From: Mercurialis annua
Taxonomy: Eukaryota; Streptophyta; Magnoliopsida; Malpighiales; Euphorbiaceae
NCBI RefSeq assembly: GCF_937616625.2
Contig: NC_065572.1
Coordinates: 75,762,653 to 75,826,652, forward strand
Reading direction: 5' to 3'
DNA length: 64,000 nucleotides
Shown piece after piece: positions 13,001-23,439 of the stretch. Numbering within the stretch: position 1 is the stretch's first letter; each line of letters begins with the position of its first letter. The position numbers and the translations under genes were made by a program. The notes beneath the pieces are model-generated. The model ran no database searches and was not told the origin of the DNA. It worked only from the letters and a program-made list of their open reading frames with translations.

Positions 13001-14087
13001 ATGTCAACATAGGCAGATGAGATAGCTCTTCAGGCAGAGACCCAGTAAGTGAATTGAAAGAGAGCATTAAAGTCCTCAAGCTTTTGCAATTTCCAAGTTC
13101 GCCAGGTATAGACCCGTTAAGCTCAGAATAAGCAAGATTCAATATACTCAAATTATGCAACTTTCCTAGAGATTTGGGAATTGAACACTTGAGTGGGTTA
13201 TAAGATAGGTCAAGTTTATTTAAGGACTTTAAGTTGGAAATCTGGTCAGGTAAAGGCCCTATGAGCAAACACGACGGTGAAAAAAAGTTTTCAAGCTTCG
13301 AAAGAGAACCAATTTGAGGAGGTAATAGACCAGAAAACGAATTGATACCAATGTAGAGATCAGTGAGATTAGTGAGGTTACCAATCTCTGGAGGAATTGG
13401 ACCAGAAAACGAGTTGTTTGAAATATCAAGAGAAACTAAAGACTTGAGATTATTGTAAAAGGGTTTAGGCAAAGAACCTGATAACATATTATTTCCCATA
13501 TCCAGGAACCGCAGCCCAGTCATGTGACCGATTTGACTCGGAACTGTACCAACGAGTGCATTTGCAGAGAGATCAAGAGTATCAAGCTGTGTCAACTTCC
13601 CAAATTCAGGTGGAATATTTCCACTGAACGAATTATCACCGAGTCTGAGAATCTGAAGATGACTCAACTCGCCGATTTGACTCGGTATCTCGCCAGATAA
13701 CTGGTTTTCACCGAGACAGAGCTGTTTTAAGCGTTTTAGAGCTGAAATTTGAGGTGAAATTTCACCAGAGAGTTGATTCTTGGACAAATCGAGGGCGGTG
13801 AGAGTGAAGATAGAGAAAAGAGAAGGGTGTAGAGGACCATTTAGAGATTGATCAGAGAGAAGTAGCGAGGTAACTCGGCCTTGCAGGCAACCAACACCGA
13901 CCCAACTGCAATGAGGGGTCGACAAGTTCCATGAAGACAGAAGGGTTGGATTTTGAAGTGAGGCTTTGAAAGATAATAGGTTATCTCTATCTGGGTTCTT
14001 CCCATTTTGGTCTAAAATGGAGTTGGAGAGCGAAACGAAGAGTAGATTATGGACTAAGAAGCATAGAAACAGAAGCTTAAACTCCAT
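10078..14087 (-). CDS. EMS1: LRR receptor-like kinase, EMS1/EXS type (exons 14087-12617 and 12512-10078)
   Basis: Joining the two exons gives 1302 codons (1301 residues), somewhat longer than Arabidopsis EMS1. I chose the ATG at 14085-14087 because it begins a hydrophobic signal peptide (MEFKLLFLCFLVHNLLFV); the frame is open further upstream but without an ATG. In order: signal peptide (1 to ~25), an N-terminal cap with the CSWVGVGC motif, about 30 leucine-rich repeats, a transmembrane segment (AGIAVGCMIIILTVAFAL, ~925-950) and a kinase domain (~1025-1295). The kinase has GDGGFGTVYKA, VAVKK, HRDVKASN, VADFGLARL and PPEYG, so it is an RD-type kinase expected to be active. Family knowledge: EMS1 sits in the plasma membrane, binds the small peptide TPD1 and specifies tapetal cells in the anther. 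The intron splits the glycine codon in NFTG/AIP. Identification rests on near-continuous similarity in both the LRR and kinase parts. Confidence 0.93.
12513..12616 (-). other. 104-bp EMS1 intron flanked by a direct repeat
   Basis: Donor ACAG/GTGCAACACC and acceptor CATTAG/GTGCAATACC restore the reading NFTGAIPLSLWK. The first 11 bases of the intron (GTGCAACACCT) match the first 11 of exon 2 (GTGCAATACCT) except for one base, so the intron lies between two near-identical direct repeats. Confidence 0.85.
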
Positions 14088-15112
14088 GGCCAGTCTGAGA
14101 AACAACAGTTCTTGCAGAAATTTATGACAGAGACGCACTCAGAAGAAAAAACCCATTGAAGAAAAGAAAAAAAGAGAGGGATTGAGGGCTAAAGTAAAAC
14201 AGAAGATGGAAGTGAAGGAGAAGGTTGAACGCCATGAAAGTATTTTGTTTTTCTTCTGAGAGAAGCGGTTTTTACAAGTGTCAGAGAGGACACGTAAGTC
14301 ACGTGATTCAAATCTTTTTAAGTTCTTGTTTTTATTTTGCAAATCTGCCCCTTTTAACTTTCTAAGTACAACATTCTTTCTTTTGGAAATTATGTTAGGG
14401 CCCTCTAATAGAGCCAATTTTTCATGATCAAGTCCAGTGGATTCTATAAAATCCTGCTTTTGTCTTCATCTATTATTCTCTAAACTCTTCTTTTGTTCCC
14501 TATATTATTATTATATATTCAATTTAGTCCATAGCTTTTATTATTTTTTATGGATTTTCTTGTCACTGTAGGTGATTGTGGTTGCTTGCTAGAATAAAGA
14601 GACTCTTTACCTATTCTATGTCTTAGCTAGGCCAGTCTATCTATACGCCTTGTGTCTCCTAACCCTATAACTATAAAATTACAAATACATATGTTAATGG
14701 GCAATACCTTTTTTTTGGTTCTAAGTGTTACACAAGACTTAAGACTGGGAATAAGTGCAAATAATAAAAACTGGTGGATAAAAATGAAATATTTATACTA
14801 CGGTACTGAATTTATCTCTGGTCACAAGGGCAGTAAACGTGAGTTGTGTGAGCGACTAGCAAACTGAAAAGCATCCTTGACCCTTTAATATATTGGGAAA
14901 GAAAAGTGGTTTTAATTAATTACCAAAACCAAGTGCAAACTACTAATCACTATCAATCTGTTGGAGGAAGATTGAATTATATGGCTGCCATATCAATCTT
15001 TTTCATTCTACTAAATGTTCATTTTCATTAGAAAATAAAATATTATTACGAATTCAAGTTTATTAATAAAGGTAGGAGCCTTGATTTATTATCTCCTTTG
15101 CACCAACAACAA
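14088..15112. other. EMS1 upstream region
   Basis: 5' UTR and promoter of the minus-strand EMS1 gene are expected here. The first 150 bp are purine-rich on the plus strand (GAAAAAGAAA type), as in many plant leaders. No TATA box is convincing enough to call. Confidence 0.4.
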
Positions 15113-15659
15113 TTAGACCTCACTTAATTCGTAAATGTATATTTTTCGAGAAATATAGGTTGATGCTAAACCGCAAGTGGCGGTATTGTGCAAGTAATAT
15201 AATCTGAAAGTACGGATATCGATCACAGAGACAATAGATTTAACGACTAATTTAGAGAATTCTTTTGACCGGTTAGCTACAAAAATGGTTTGAGAGTTTG
15301 TGACTAAATTAAATAATTAAAATTAACTAATCAACAATTAAATTAAAGTAATTAAAATCAATAAAATTAAAATGATTTAAAGATTAATATTTATAAATAA
15401 TAAGAGTAAAAGGTTTAAGGGTTGATAATTTCAAATAAAAATATAAAATCATGAACAATAAATATTTTGGTGATTATCTAGAATCGAACTATTCTAAAAT
15501 ATCGAATCCCGCTCTCTCGAGCCTCAAAGACCGAAATGATCACAACTCAGTTGTATTGTCAAATTATAGTTCAGGCTAGTGTAAAGCACATATAGCTCTC
15601 TCTCGATTTCGAGTTACTATAGATAAAAATAAACAAACAACCAATTAATAGGCAAATTA

Positions 15660-16020
15660 CTCACTCTCGTGTTATAATGAACCTAATCAAATAATTAAAT
15701 GCTACTAATTAAGAAAACCCTTAAGAACACGTATTCATTAACTCACTCTCGTGTTATTAATTCATACGTTGTTGATTAACTAATCTATTTAACTAAACTC
15801 TCTCGAGTCAATAATTAAATATTCATAGGACAATGAATAAATTGATCAAAAACATTCAAGCACGAAGAATATTAATCAACGCCAAATTTTAACACCTATT
15901 AATTAATCGATAATTAACTCACTCTCGTGTTATTAAAAATCAATTAACCAACTAAATTCTGATTATGAAGCAAACTCAAGATTACTTAAATTTTAACCCA
16001 CTCTCGTGACATTGTCCTTT
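15660..16020. repeat. Dispersed short repeat around CTCACTCTCGTG
   Basis: ACTCACTCTCGTGTTAT or close variants occur at about 15660, 15741 and 15920, with partial forms at 16001 (CACTCTCGTGACATT) and 15800 (CTCTCTCGAGTC). Spacing is irregular, so this is not a simple tandem array. Confidence 0.6.
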
Positions 16021-16667
16021 AAGTTTCCGATTACTTAGGTTTACAATTTCTCAATTAGTTAACTAATAATGCACCATGAATCAATTTCTCAATTTAATCC
16101 AAGCATTAAGTTCAATAACCGAAACACTATAAATCACCAAAATATTCAAAATCAATCAATTATATAAATAAACGTTCATATCAACCCTCGAACGAAAGGT
16201 TTAGTTACTCATTGTCATATGAATTATAACTATGGATAAGTTACACCTTGAGTACATGAGAAATAAAAAATAGAAATAATCTATACTAAAAGAGTATTTT
16301 TGGTGTCTAAGTCTAAGTCTACTCTAAGTGGTATATATTTTCTCTACTCAAATGGAGTCTATTTATGAAGTCACTTGGAGTGGAGTTCAAGCCAAAGATG
16401 TCATCCTTCCATATAAAATTTGAGTGAAGATCAAGTTCAGAATATCTTCTTTCCTTTGAAAGTGAAGTAATGATCAAGTCATTCCATAATCATCTTGAGT
16501 GGAGCAATCTTTAACTTGTCTTGTTTCCAAAAGAGCATATTTTCTTCCCTTAATGAGCTTATAACTTATTGTCAAAGCTCATTTCTTTGTGTACAAGTCA
16601 AGAAGGATCACTTCTCTTGAGTGTGAATGCAATTCTCGCTCCTTATGGAAAGTCCGATGTGATAACT

Positions 16668-17591
16668 TCAGAATTTTATTGCCTTTTTCTCATGCGAACA
16701 TGATTTCGCAATTTCTCGTGCCCCAAAATTTCTATGATTAGCATTTGGCACCAGCTCATTGCACGTATGCGGCCCGATATATTTTGTGCATGTCCACGTA
16801 TGATTTGCTTGAAGCAGAGTTACACGCAGCCACCATTTGCAAATAGGATGATACCTACATACCAGCACAATAGTATAGTTGGTTGTCCTGCGAATTTTGT
16901 GCTCCCTTCCGTTCTCAACAGAATAAGCAGTAGCACATGCCTGAACAGAATCACGATTTGGGAAGATCATCCCAATTTGAAACTCCATCCCAGGATTCCA
17001 CATAAGCTTCTCATCAGAATCCGGTGCCACATCAAAATCATCCAAATTGACATGGTTAAAACCTTCTGGGAGTTGCGATTGATACAATGTGTTTTCTCCA
17101 GAATCATGATCATTGCAATCCTCTTGCTCTTCTGCCTCTTCCTCGCAGCCATAAAAATTCTCTTCATCATCTTCATCTTCATCACTCCCTTTCTCCGACC
17201 CACTTGATTCACTCAAATTCAACTGATGCACAGAGAGATCGTTACAAACGACAGTACGGTATTCCACGTAAAATTCTAAAGTATCAATCCCTCAGTACCG
17301 CATCGTCTCTCTTAAAATTCCAAAAATATGCTCGTTGTTTTCCACTGAGTACAACGAGTAAGAGATTATACGAACACTTTCAATTTTTGGAAGTCGTAAG
17401 TAAATTTTTGTAATCTCCACTTCCGAGTCCGTAGCAACTGCCCTTATACACATATTCCTCAACACTTCAAAATTCATCCTATCAATAATTGGCATATCCA
17501 CCCGACAGCCGCCCTGGTATTCTACTCCAGCCGGAGAGCTTACCATGCGGCCATCGCACCATATCATAAACGATAGGTTCATAGTCGCCAT
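16668..17591 (-). pseudogene. MuDR/MULE transposase N-terminal fragment with one in-frame stop
   Basis: One frame runs from ATG 17591 (MATMNLSFMIWCDGR) to the stop at 16668, broken only by a TGA at 17294-17292 (RETMRY-stop-GIDTLEF). The first third has the PB1-like opening of plant MuDR transposases (WCDGR, GVEYQGG). An acidic Asp/Glu/Ser linker follows, then the MuDR DNA-binding region with GMEFQIGMIFPN, CRYHPICKWWLR and TWTCTKYIGPHTC, which supplies the zinc-binding Cys and His residues. The reading ends just after the NHRNFG motif, before any DDE catalytic domain, so it cannot encode a transposase. It lies in the composite insertion and is either a truncated autonomous element or a captured fragment. 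Confidence 0.8.
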
Positions 17592-18001
17592 TGCTACAAA
17601 CTTTGTCAAAATAAATATACATTACACTTATTTTAGTTTATAGCATTTTTTTTAAATTCATTAAATAAATTCTAATCTTTTTAGCAATATTTTTTTTTCC
17701 ATTTTTCATAGTGTAAACTATTTTTTGTCATTTTTCATAGTCTTTACAGTTATTTTTAAAAAAAATCAACATACTTAATATTTCACTAAATTACAATTTC
17801 TCAATAAATTACAATAACACCTATTATTTTTGCTAACAATGACTAATTGAAAAATACGACATATTAATAATTTATACTAACACCTCGTATTTTTTAAACG
17901 TACAAATACTTAATAAATAATTAAAAACCTAACATTTAAGTTATATTAATCTATTTTTTTTCTAATTTAATATAACAATAAAAAATGAAAAGTAAATTTA
18001 C

Positions 18002-18106
18002 CTCTTGTAGTCCAATAGTGCTAAAATAATAAAACTCTTCAAAAATAAATTTATAATCGAACCGCCATAAAAATAAAATCCGCTCTAAAACCGCCGCTTG
18101 AGACAT
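18002..18106 (-). other. Possible first exon upstream of the MuDR fragment
   Basis: An ATG at 18106 opens 35 codons (MSQAAVLERILFLWRFDYKF onward) that end in a splice-donor-like CAAGAG/GTAAAT at 18001. The nearest acceptor before the MuDR fragment (TTTGTAG at 17594) would not keep a productive frame. I cannot assign a function. Confidence 0.2.
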
Positions 18107-18147
18107 TTTGTTTTGAGAGATTTGTTGTGTGAGGAAAATGAGGGATG

Positions 18148-19189
18148 TGAGAAGCAAAATGGTACAATGGCAGGGAATCTGTTAAATGACATCCGCGATA
18201 TTAAATCATTTTTTTCACTCCATAATTTTTCACTCTAACCACCACTAAGAGCAAATCCATCTTCTCCGAGCATGGAGAAGACAAATTTGCAACAGGTCTG
18301 TCCTCTCCATGCTTGGAGAAGTCGGATTTGTTCGTCTTATCCATGCTTGGAGAAGACGAACATATTCGTTTTCCCAGAGCATGGTGAAAACAGATATGTC
18401 TTCTCCGAGCATGGAGAAGGCATATCTGTTGCAGATCGGTCTTTCCATACTTGGAGAAGACGGATCTGCTCTTCGTGGTCGGAATAAAAGATTATGGATT
18501 GGTGGTCGAAATGGTCGAAATAATAAAAGTTCGAGATAAAATGAGAATTTAATTAAAAAAATAAATTAATATTAAAAAATTCATCAAATGAATTTATTTG
18601 ATTTAATTTTATTTTTAATTAAATTAACTATGATATTAAATTAGTTTTAATAAGTTAGTTTAATTTTATAATAATATATGTAAATTTTAAATTAATATAA
18701 TTAGTTGATTTGATTTTAAAAAATGTATTTGATTTTGGTTAGATTATTTTATGGTTGGTCAATTATATGGTTTGGTTGGATTAGGAGCGTTGTCACGTCA
18801 ATAATTTGCTTAGTTAGCAGTGACGTGACTGACATGTTGTTAAAAAATAGATACAAAAGGTACCGAATATGCTAAAACGGGTCAAATTGGCTGAGTTTAA
18901 AGGTTTGAATATAACTGACAAACCCTTAAACGTTTGATATTTTTTGGTGATTAAGTCTTTATTTTTTTTATAATAATGCTGACTAAAAAAGCTGGGAAAT
19001 ACATATATTTAAATTTGTTCTAAAAGGTATACAAAAATCAAATTAAGAAAATAAAAGTCGAAAAATTTAAATAACAAATTTCGAAAAGTTGAGAAGCAAA
19101 TGGTACAATTTTTTCTTCATAAAATAAAGTTGAGAAGCAAATGGTACAATGGCAGATAATCTGTTAAATGCCATCCGCGATATTAAATC
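18148..19189. repeat. Direct repeats of ~59 bp, about 980 bp apart
   Basis: The segments 18148-18207 and 19131-19189 agree except for about five differences. Both read TGAGAAGCAA(A)ATGGTACAAT, then GGCAG, then ATCTGTTAAATG, then CATCCGCGATATTAAATC. A shorter third piece (GAGAAGCAAATGGTACAAT) lies at about 19090. They bracket stem-loop array 1 and run into array 2. Confidence 0.8.
18251..18469. repeat. Array of six consecutive stem-loops (CTTCTCC/GGAGAAG core)
   Basis: Six adjacent palindromic units lie at 18251-18290, 18291-18332, 18331-18360, 18361-18398, 18390-18429 and 18431-18469. Most have a shared inner stem CTTCTCC...GGAGAAG around a six-base loop (GAGCAT or ATGCTT), and a private outer stem: GCAAAT/ATTTGC, TTCGTCTT/AAGACGAA, CATAT/ATATG, CAGATATG/CATATCTG, GCAGATC/GATCTGC. 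The outer stems change from unit to unit while staying complementary. Unit 2 is the least regular. The short open frames on both strands here only reflect the repeat. Confidence 0.85.
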
Positions 19190-19323
19190 GCGGATGGCAT
19201 TTAAGTAAGGTTAATCCTTACTTAATATGATCCGCGATTCAATATCGCGGATTGCCACCTAATCCGCGATATTAAATCGCGGATTGCCACCTAATCCGCG
19301 ATATTAAATCGCGGATTAGGTGG
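19164..19323. repeat. Array of five stem-loops with constant 5-base loops (ATCCGCGAT/ATCGCGGAT core)
   Basis: Palindromes lie at 19164-19204 (18-bp arms, TTAAATGCCATCCGCGAT), 19201-19225 (10-bp arms, TTAAGTAAGG), 19230-19252 (9-bp arms), 19262-19284 (9-bp arms) and 19287-19323 (16-bp arms, CCACCTAATCCGCGAT). Every loop is five bases: ATTAA, TTAAT or TCAAT. All arms are perfect as read. Units 3 to 5 are also direct repeats of about 32 bp joined by TGCCACCTA. Confidence 0.9.
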
Positions 19324-19544
19324 TCCCAGGCACAGATTCGGGATTAATTCTCAAACAGGCACGAAATTGTAATTTTAAAAAGCCCGTAGGCACAAATCCG
19401 TCAAAAACCCGACTTGGGTTTGACTCTGATTTCCTGAATTATTCTGATTTTGACTATTTGATCCAGTTTCAATAATAAATACTCCAAAAATGATAAGAAT
19501 TAATATTTATTCCTAAAATCTACAAAACACAAAAATCTAATTAT

Positions 19545-19620
19545 ATAAGCTCTTATTTTACGCACAAGTACTACAAACTAGGAAATAAATGCTATAAAAC
19601 TACGTAAAATAATAGCTTAT
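19545..19620. repeat. Terminal hairpin of the composite insertion
   Basis: ATAAGCTCTTATTTTACG (19545-19562) and CGTAAAATAATAGCTTAT (19603-19620) are inverted repeats with one mismatch, separated by 40 bp. The right arm ends two bases before the border of the insertion. Confidence 0.75.
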
Positions 19621-20329
19621 CAGTATACTTTCCGAAAAATTAATTGCTGAGGAAGTTAGTAAAAAGAAAATTGATAATTGTTTTGTTTGATTTACTTACT
19701 AATTTTTCGGGAAGTTGTTTTTTGATTTTAATTAATTAAAATATAAAGACGATATCATTCTTAATAACTAACTAGACTAATTAAATGTAGGGACATAATT
19801 GTATTTTCTATCAAGTTAACTAGGGAAGTTCTATTTACCTAAATTTGGTTAGGGAAGTCACTTCCCTAATTAAAGGAAAGTCAAAGTGCTAATCCGGAAA
19901 ATAACACGTATAAGTTGAACCAGGTAAGAAAATTTTGCTACTTTCCGGGAAGTTAAACTTCCCTTACTCACTTACCCCCAATTAAGTGAGGCCTTACTCT
20001 TTTGACTAGTTTCAAAAAATAGAATTTTACGATAAAAATTATATCTTTTTGAAAATTTTACGATAACACTTACTCTTTTAACTAGTTTCAAAAATTATAC
20101 TAGTATCTTTTTGGAACCAATTAAGAGAGTAGATATTGTAGATGCAAAAGAGGCAAACCAAAACTTGTACCACAAAAATATAATTTTGCAATAAAAATAA
20201 AAAATTATCAATAAAAATGTATATTTTCCATTGGATCCATGTCCACTAGTTACGATTATTTTTTTGGTTTGTTTATTGTTTTAATTGTTTTAATATATTT
20301 TTAATCGTCTTATCTTGTACTTTTTACAA

Positions 20330-20948
20330 GGGCTTTACTGTATACCGTTACTTTTTATTAGGTACACCCCTTTTAATTACCTTCTTGCCCTTTTAATGAA
20401 AACATAATTTTTGTTTCTCTCAACCTCATTTCAATTCTAAAATTGCAATGGCCGATTTCGATTACGATTGCAACCTAGCTATAATGAAGAACAAGTATTA
20501 AAATTCCGAAACTTTTTCCAAAATATTTTTTTTATATATTTTTTTCTCGGGGACGTTCCATAGGGAAGATGTTTCCAGGAAACGTCTTCCTTTCCGGGAA
20601 GACGCAATTTCGGGGACGTCTCCCCCTCTCCCTTCTGGGGAGATTTTTCCTGGGAACTTCTCCCCAGAAAGGGGGAGACATTGCGTCTCCCCTTAAACCG
20701 GGGACGTCCCCGAGAAAAGAATTCAAAAAAAAATTAAAAAAATTAAACAAAAACTTATCAGGGAAATTCCGTCTCTTTCTCGATTAGATTCCGACATTTT
20801 CACTCGAAATTTTTGTTATTCGTTCTTCGTGCTTGAATGTGAGTTGAGAGAATTTAAATATAAATTTTAGAATTAAAAACAGTTAAAAGGGTATTTTGGT
20901 AAAAAAAAAAGGCGGTACCTAGTAAAAGGAGCGATATTTAGTAATCTA
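20330..20948. mobile_element. Mutator-type inverted-repeat element A (619 bp)
   Basis: The 9-bp duplication TTTTTACAA is perfect at 20321-20329 and 20949-20957. The arms begin GGGCTTTACTGTATACC on the left and TAGATTACTAAATATCGC (read inward) on the right, and stay complementary through TACTAGGTACC and CCTTTT. There is no transposase. The centre is a GC-rich stem-loop island, annotated separately. Confidence 0.85.
20542..20718. repeat. GC-rich nested stem-loop island in element A
   Basis: A perfect 15-bp outer stem (TTTTCTCGGGGACGT at 20542-20556 with its complement at 20704-20718) encloses smaller palindromes: GTTTCC/GGAAAC, GTCTTCC/GGAAGAC, GACGCAAT/ATTGCGTC and CTCCCC/GGGGAG. Because the island is self-complementary, both strands have ~72-codon open frames. 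Neither looks like a protein. Confidence 0.85.
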
Positions 20949-20981
20949 TTTTTACAATCAACAAACTAATTTATATCTTTT

Positions 20982-21686
20982 GAAAAGGGGTAGATAAGCC
21001 CTTAATGTTTGGACTCGGAAGCAAATGTGCATTTGATGTTTGGGCTCAAGAGAAAATATGCCCTTAATGTTTGGAGTCAAGAGCAAATATGCCTTTAATG
21101 TTTGAAGTTAGGAGCAAATATACCCTTTAATGTCTAAAAAGGGACAAATAAACCCTTAATGTCTTTAAAAAGAGGAAAATAAGTCCTTCTCCTAGATGGT
21201 ATGTTAACTGTGTGTGCACGATGTGTAAAGTTTGCTGACATGACAAACGTGAATCCTATGTCACTTTAAAATTTATGAATTATATTTTTCAGTTCACTTT
21301 ATAATGAAAAATAAATTATAAGCTTTTAAAATCCCAAATTCAAATCAATTAAGCACTCTAATTTAAAAGATTTTGATTTTACTTTTATGCTGTAAATTAG
21401 GATTCTAAATTAATTTGAATTTGGAATTTTATAGTATTTAATTTTGAAATTGTTTTTTCATTATTAAAAGAGTTGAAAAAATGCAATTCGTGGATTAAAA
21501 ATGTCATGCAGGATTCATATATGTCAACAAAATTAACACACCGTGCACACTGTTAATATGCCGTTTAGGAGAAGAGCTTATTTGCCCATTCTTGAACACG
21601 TCAGAGGCTTATTTTGCCCTTTTTAAACTTTTAGGTGCATATTTGCTCTTGACCTCAAACATTAGGCGCATATTTGTCCTTTTTTC
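20982..21686. mobile_element. Mutator-type inverted-repeat element B (705 bp)
   Basis: It is flanked by TATATCTTTT at 20972-20981 and 21687-21696 (9-10 bp). The arms read GAAAAGGGGTAGATAAGCCC and, inward from the right, GAAAAAAGGACAAATATGCG, both continuing into CTAATGTTTG or TTAATGTTTG. It starts about 25 bp after element A ends. The left arm carries repeats of the unit AGCAAATATGCCTTTAATGT. It has no coding content and no GC-rich island. Confidence 0.8.
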
Positions 21687-21696
21687 TATATCTTTT

Positions 21697-23437
21697 GATT
21701 TCATGGGTGTTCTTTATGGAAAAATAACTAAAAATGGAAACACATTAATATAAGCATGCAAGATGAAATACTCAACATCGCATAGAAGTCGAAGAGCAAA
21801 TAAGAAATAGGAAGATGATGAATTAAAGAGGGTGAAGATGAAAGAGAGTGGGATTTGAGGGCATTAAAAGCAAAGTCACAATCTATTGCTATGTGGATGC
21901 TACAATGTTCACATCAAACTGTTTTTTTGTGTTATAACAAGTTAAGCAAAATTCAGCTTTGTTAATTAAAGCGAAAGAGATATTTGATAGACATTGAGTG
22001 AGAGCAACAAATGAGAGTATGGCCAAAAGGACCCTGCTCAATGACCTGTCTCTTCACAGCAAGCAAATCCTGAATTGGAATTTTGTTATTCTCTTCTAAT
22101 CTTTATGTTCAACTGCCATCTTTATCTTTCCCATCTGCCTTTAATTTTCCACCAATATTATAATGCTGTAAGCGTTGCAATACTGTTTAATTGTACATAA
22201 TCAACTTAGGCAATGGTGTTGTTCATGCAAAACAGCTCTGTTTCAGTGCAAACACAGAACTGAAATCCTGATTTGGTGGCCATGAGTATAGCTTAATCAT
22301 TATATTAGTTATAAGTAGAGTGTTTATGAATTGATGTGCATACAAAAGTAGATAGAGTAGCATATGATATGTAAATAAAAAGGTGGGTTCACATTATGAC
22401 GATGTCGGATTAAAGCAGGCTACCTGCTATGCGCAGACCAACTTTTCCTAATTATCTAAAATTTGTCCTACTCGAATCAATTCTAAACATGTACCCAAAT
22501 AGTTACCTATCATTACATTTCTTTCTTATTTCAACAAAAGCTCGAACATCAAAGATTCTCTTTACAAATATTTTAGATTTTTTTTATCCTCCTCAAAATC
22601 TTGTACTCATGTTCCTGTGTTATTAACTTATACCATATGGCACACAAATGAGTCTAGCATAGCTTGGCTAATCCATGATATAAGGCACTAAAATTTTAGT
22701 TTTTGCCTTCCACTCCTCAAAAAGAGTAGCATGTGTGCTTTATTAGTCATTACTTATATTTTTAATTTTCCCTATCAACCTTACTGTTTTATTTGCCTTA
22801 GACTGATAGGATCATCACCTAAGTAAGACCAATCCAAGTACTATAGTCTCTTTCATTAAAAGAAAGTGCATTTTATGACATCAAAGTGGTTATTATTATT
22901 AAAAAAATTATTTAGATTAAATTTTTACTTAACGTCTTTCTTTTTTAAAAAATAGATAAATGAATTGTGTAAAACAATTATATGAAAAAAGATAATTTCT
23001 TACTTGTAAATATATTTCCTGATTTGAAAAGAAAGAAATGGAGGCATGCAAGGAAACAAGATCCTATAAAACCAACTACTGAGAGAGTTGGATGGGCCCT
23101 CATAATGAGTCCATCAAATCAATTGCGAGAAATATGCAATGGGATTTCTTATTAATCAGACGACTGAAGCTTTCTTAACAGAGCAAATAAAGTTTTTAAC
23201 TTCAGGGGTGCTTTTGGGATTGGAGGAAACTATACACCAGTCCCCAAAATTTTTGAAACTTATATTTTCACGTTCTAAATTTTAAAGAGTAAATAAGGAG
23301 TATCTTTTTGTTGAATAATTATACAACGCAACAGTTGTGTCACGTGATTCGTGCAACAAACCAATGAGGCGTTTTCCATATGTAAATATTTAATGATAAA
23401 AAACAAACAATAATTAAAGATTTTTTATCGTAAATGT
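21697..23437. other. Intergenic, no gene recognised
   Basis: AT-rich DNA with scattered short open frames and nothing recognisable on either strand. The 65-codon frame at 22429-22626 lacks domain features. Confidence 0.4.
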
Positions 23438-23439
23438 TA

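Larger units (their letters stand above)
15150..19622 (-). mobile_element. Composite insertion of unidentified class inside the Tourist-like MITE
   Basis: The right border is sharp: MITE sequence resumes at 19623 after CTTATCA. The left border is near 15150-15161, close to GGTTGATGCTAAACCGC. TG at 15161 and CA at 19622 would fit LTR-type ends, but no matching 5-bp duplication is present. The two flanks share a degraded GTATA(T/C)TTT(T/C)CGA. Inside are a MuDR transposase fragment, two stem-loop arrays, a dispersed CACTCTCGTG motif and a terminal hairpin. It could be an old LTR, a MULE or a chimaera; the class is left open. Confidence 0.5.
15116..19993. mobile_element. Tourist-like (PIF/Harbinger) MITE, split by a large insertion
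   Basis: The left end GACCTCACTTAATT (15116) and right end AATTAAGTGAGGCC (19993) are inverted repeats flanked by TTA (15113-15115 and 19994-19996), the 3-bp duplication of this superfamily. The right part (19623-19993) closely matches the second family member at 45619-46274, sharing GGGAAGTTCTATTT, CCCTAATTAAAGGAAAGTCA and ACTTACCCCCAA. Only about 35 bp of the left end survives before the inserted DNA. The TIR theme is GGCCTCRCTTRG. Confidence 0.8.

Noticed and set aside
12567..14138. Reading EMS1 as two separate genes (an LRR-only protein and a kinase starting at a non-ATG codon near 12501)
   Set aside because: A 104-bp GT-AG intron joins them in frame exactly at NFTG/AIP, as in known EMS1 proteins, and the second part has no signal peptide or ATG of its own.
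16734..17413. Plus-strand frames of 108-157 codons
   Set aside because: Antisense to the MuDR transposase fragment, whose minus-strand reading shows clear family motifs.
18272..18539. Short proteins from the stem-loop array (both strands)
   Set aside because: The frames exist only because the repeat is self-complementary. Peptides on the two strands mirror each other and lack domains.
18245..19323. CRISPR-like array of regularly spaced palindromes
   Set aside because: This is a plant nuclear genome. Units are contiguous stem-loops without unique spacers, and no cas genes exist.
15161..19622. Calling the composite insertion an LTR retrotransposon or solo LTR
   Set aside because: TG/CA ends are possible, but the expected 5-bp duplication is absent (TAGGT versus GTATA) and no PBS, PPT or pol sequence was found.
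20532..20787. Two ~72-codon frames on opposite strands of element A
   Set aside because: Products of the GC-rich palindromic island, not conserved protein sequence.
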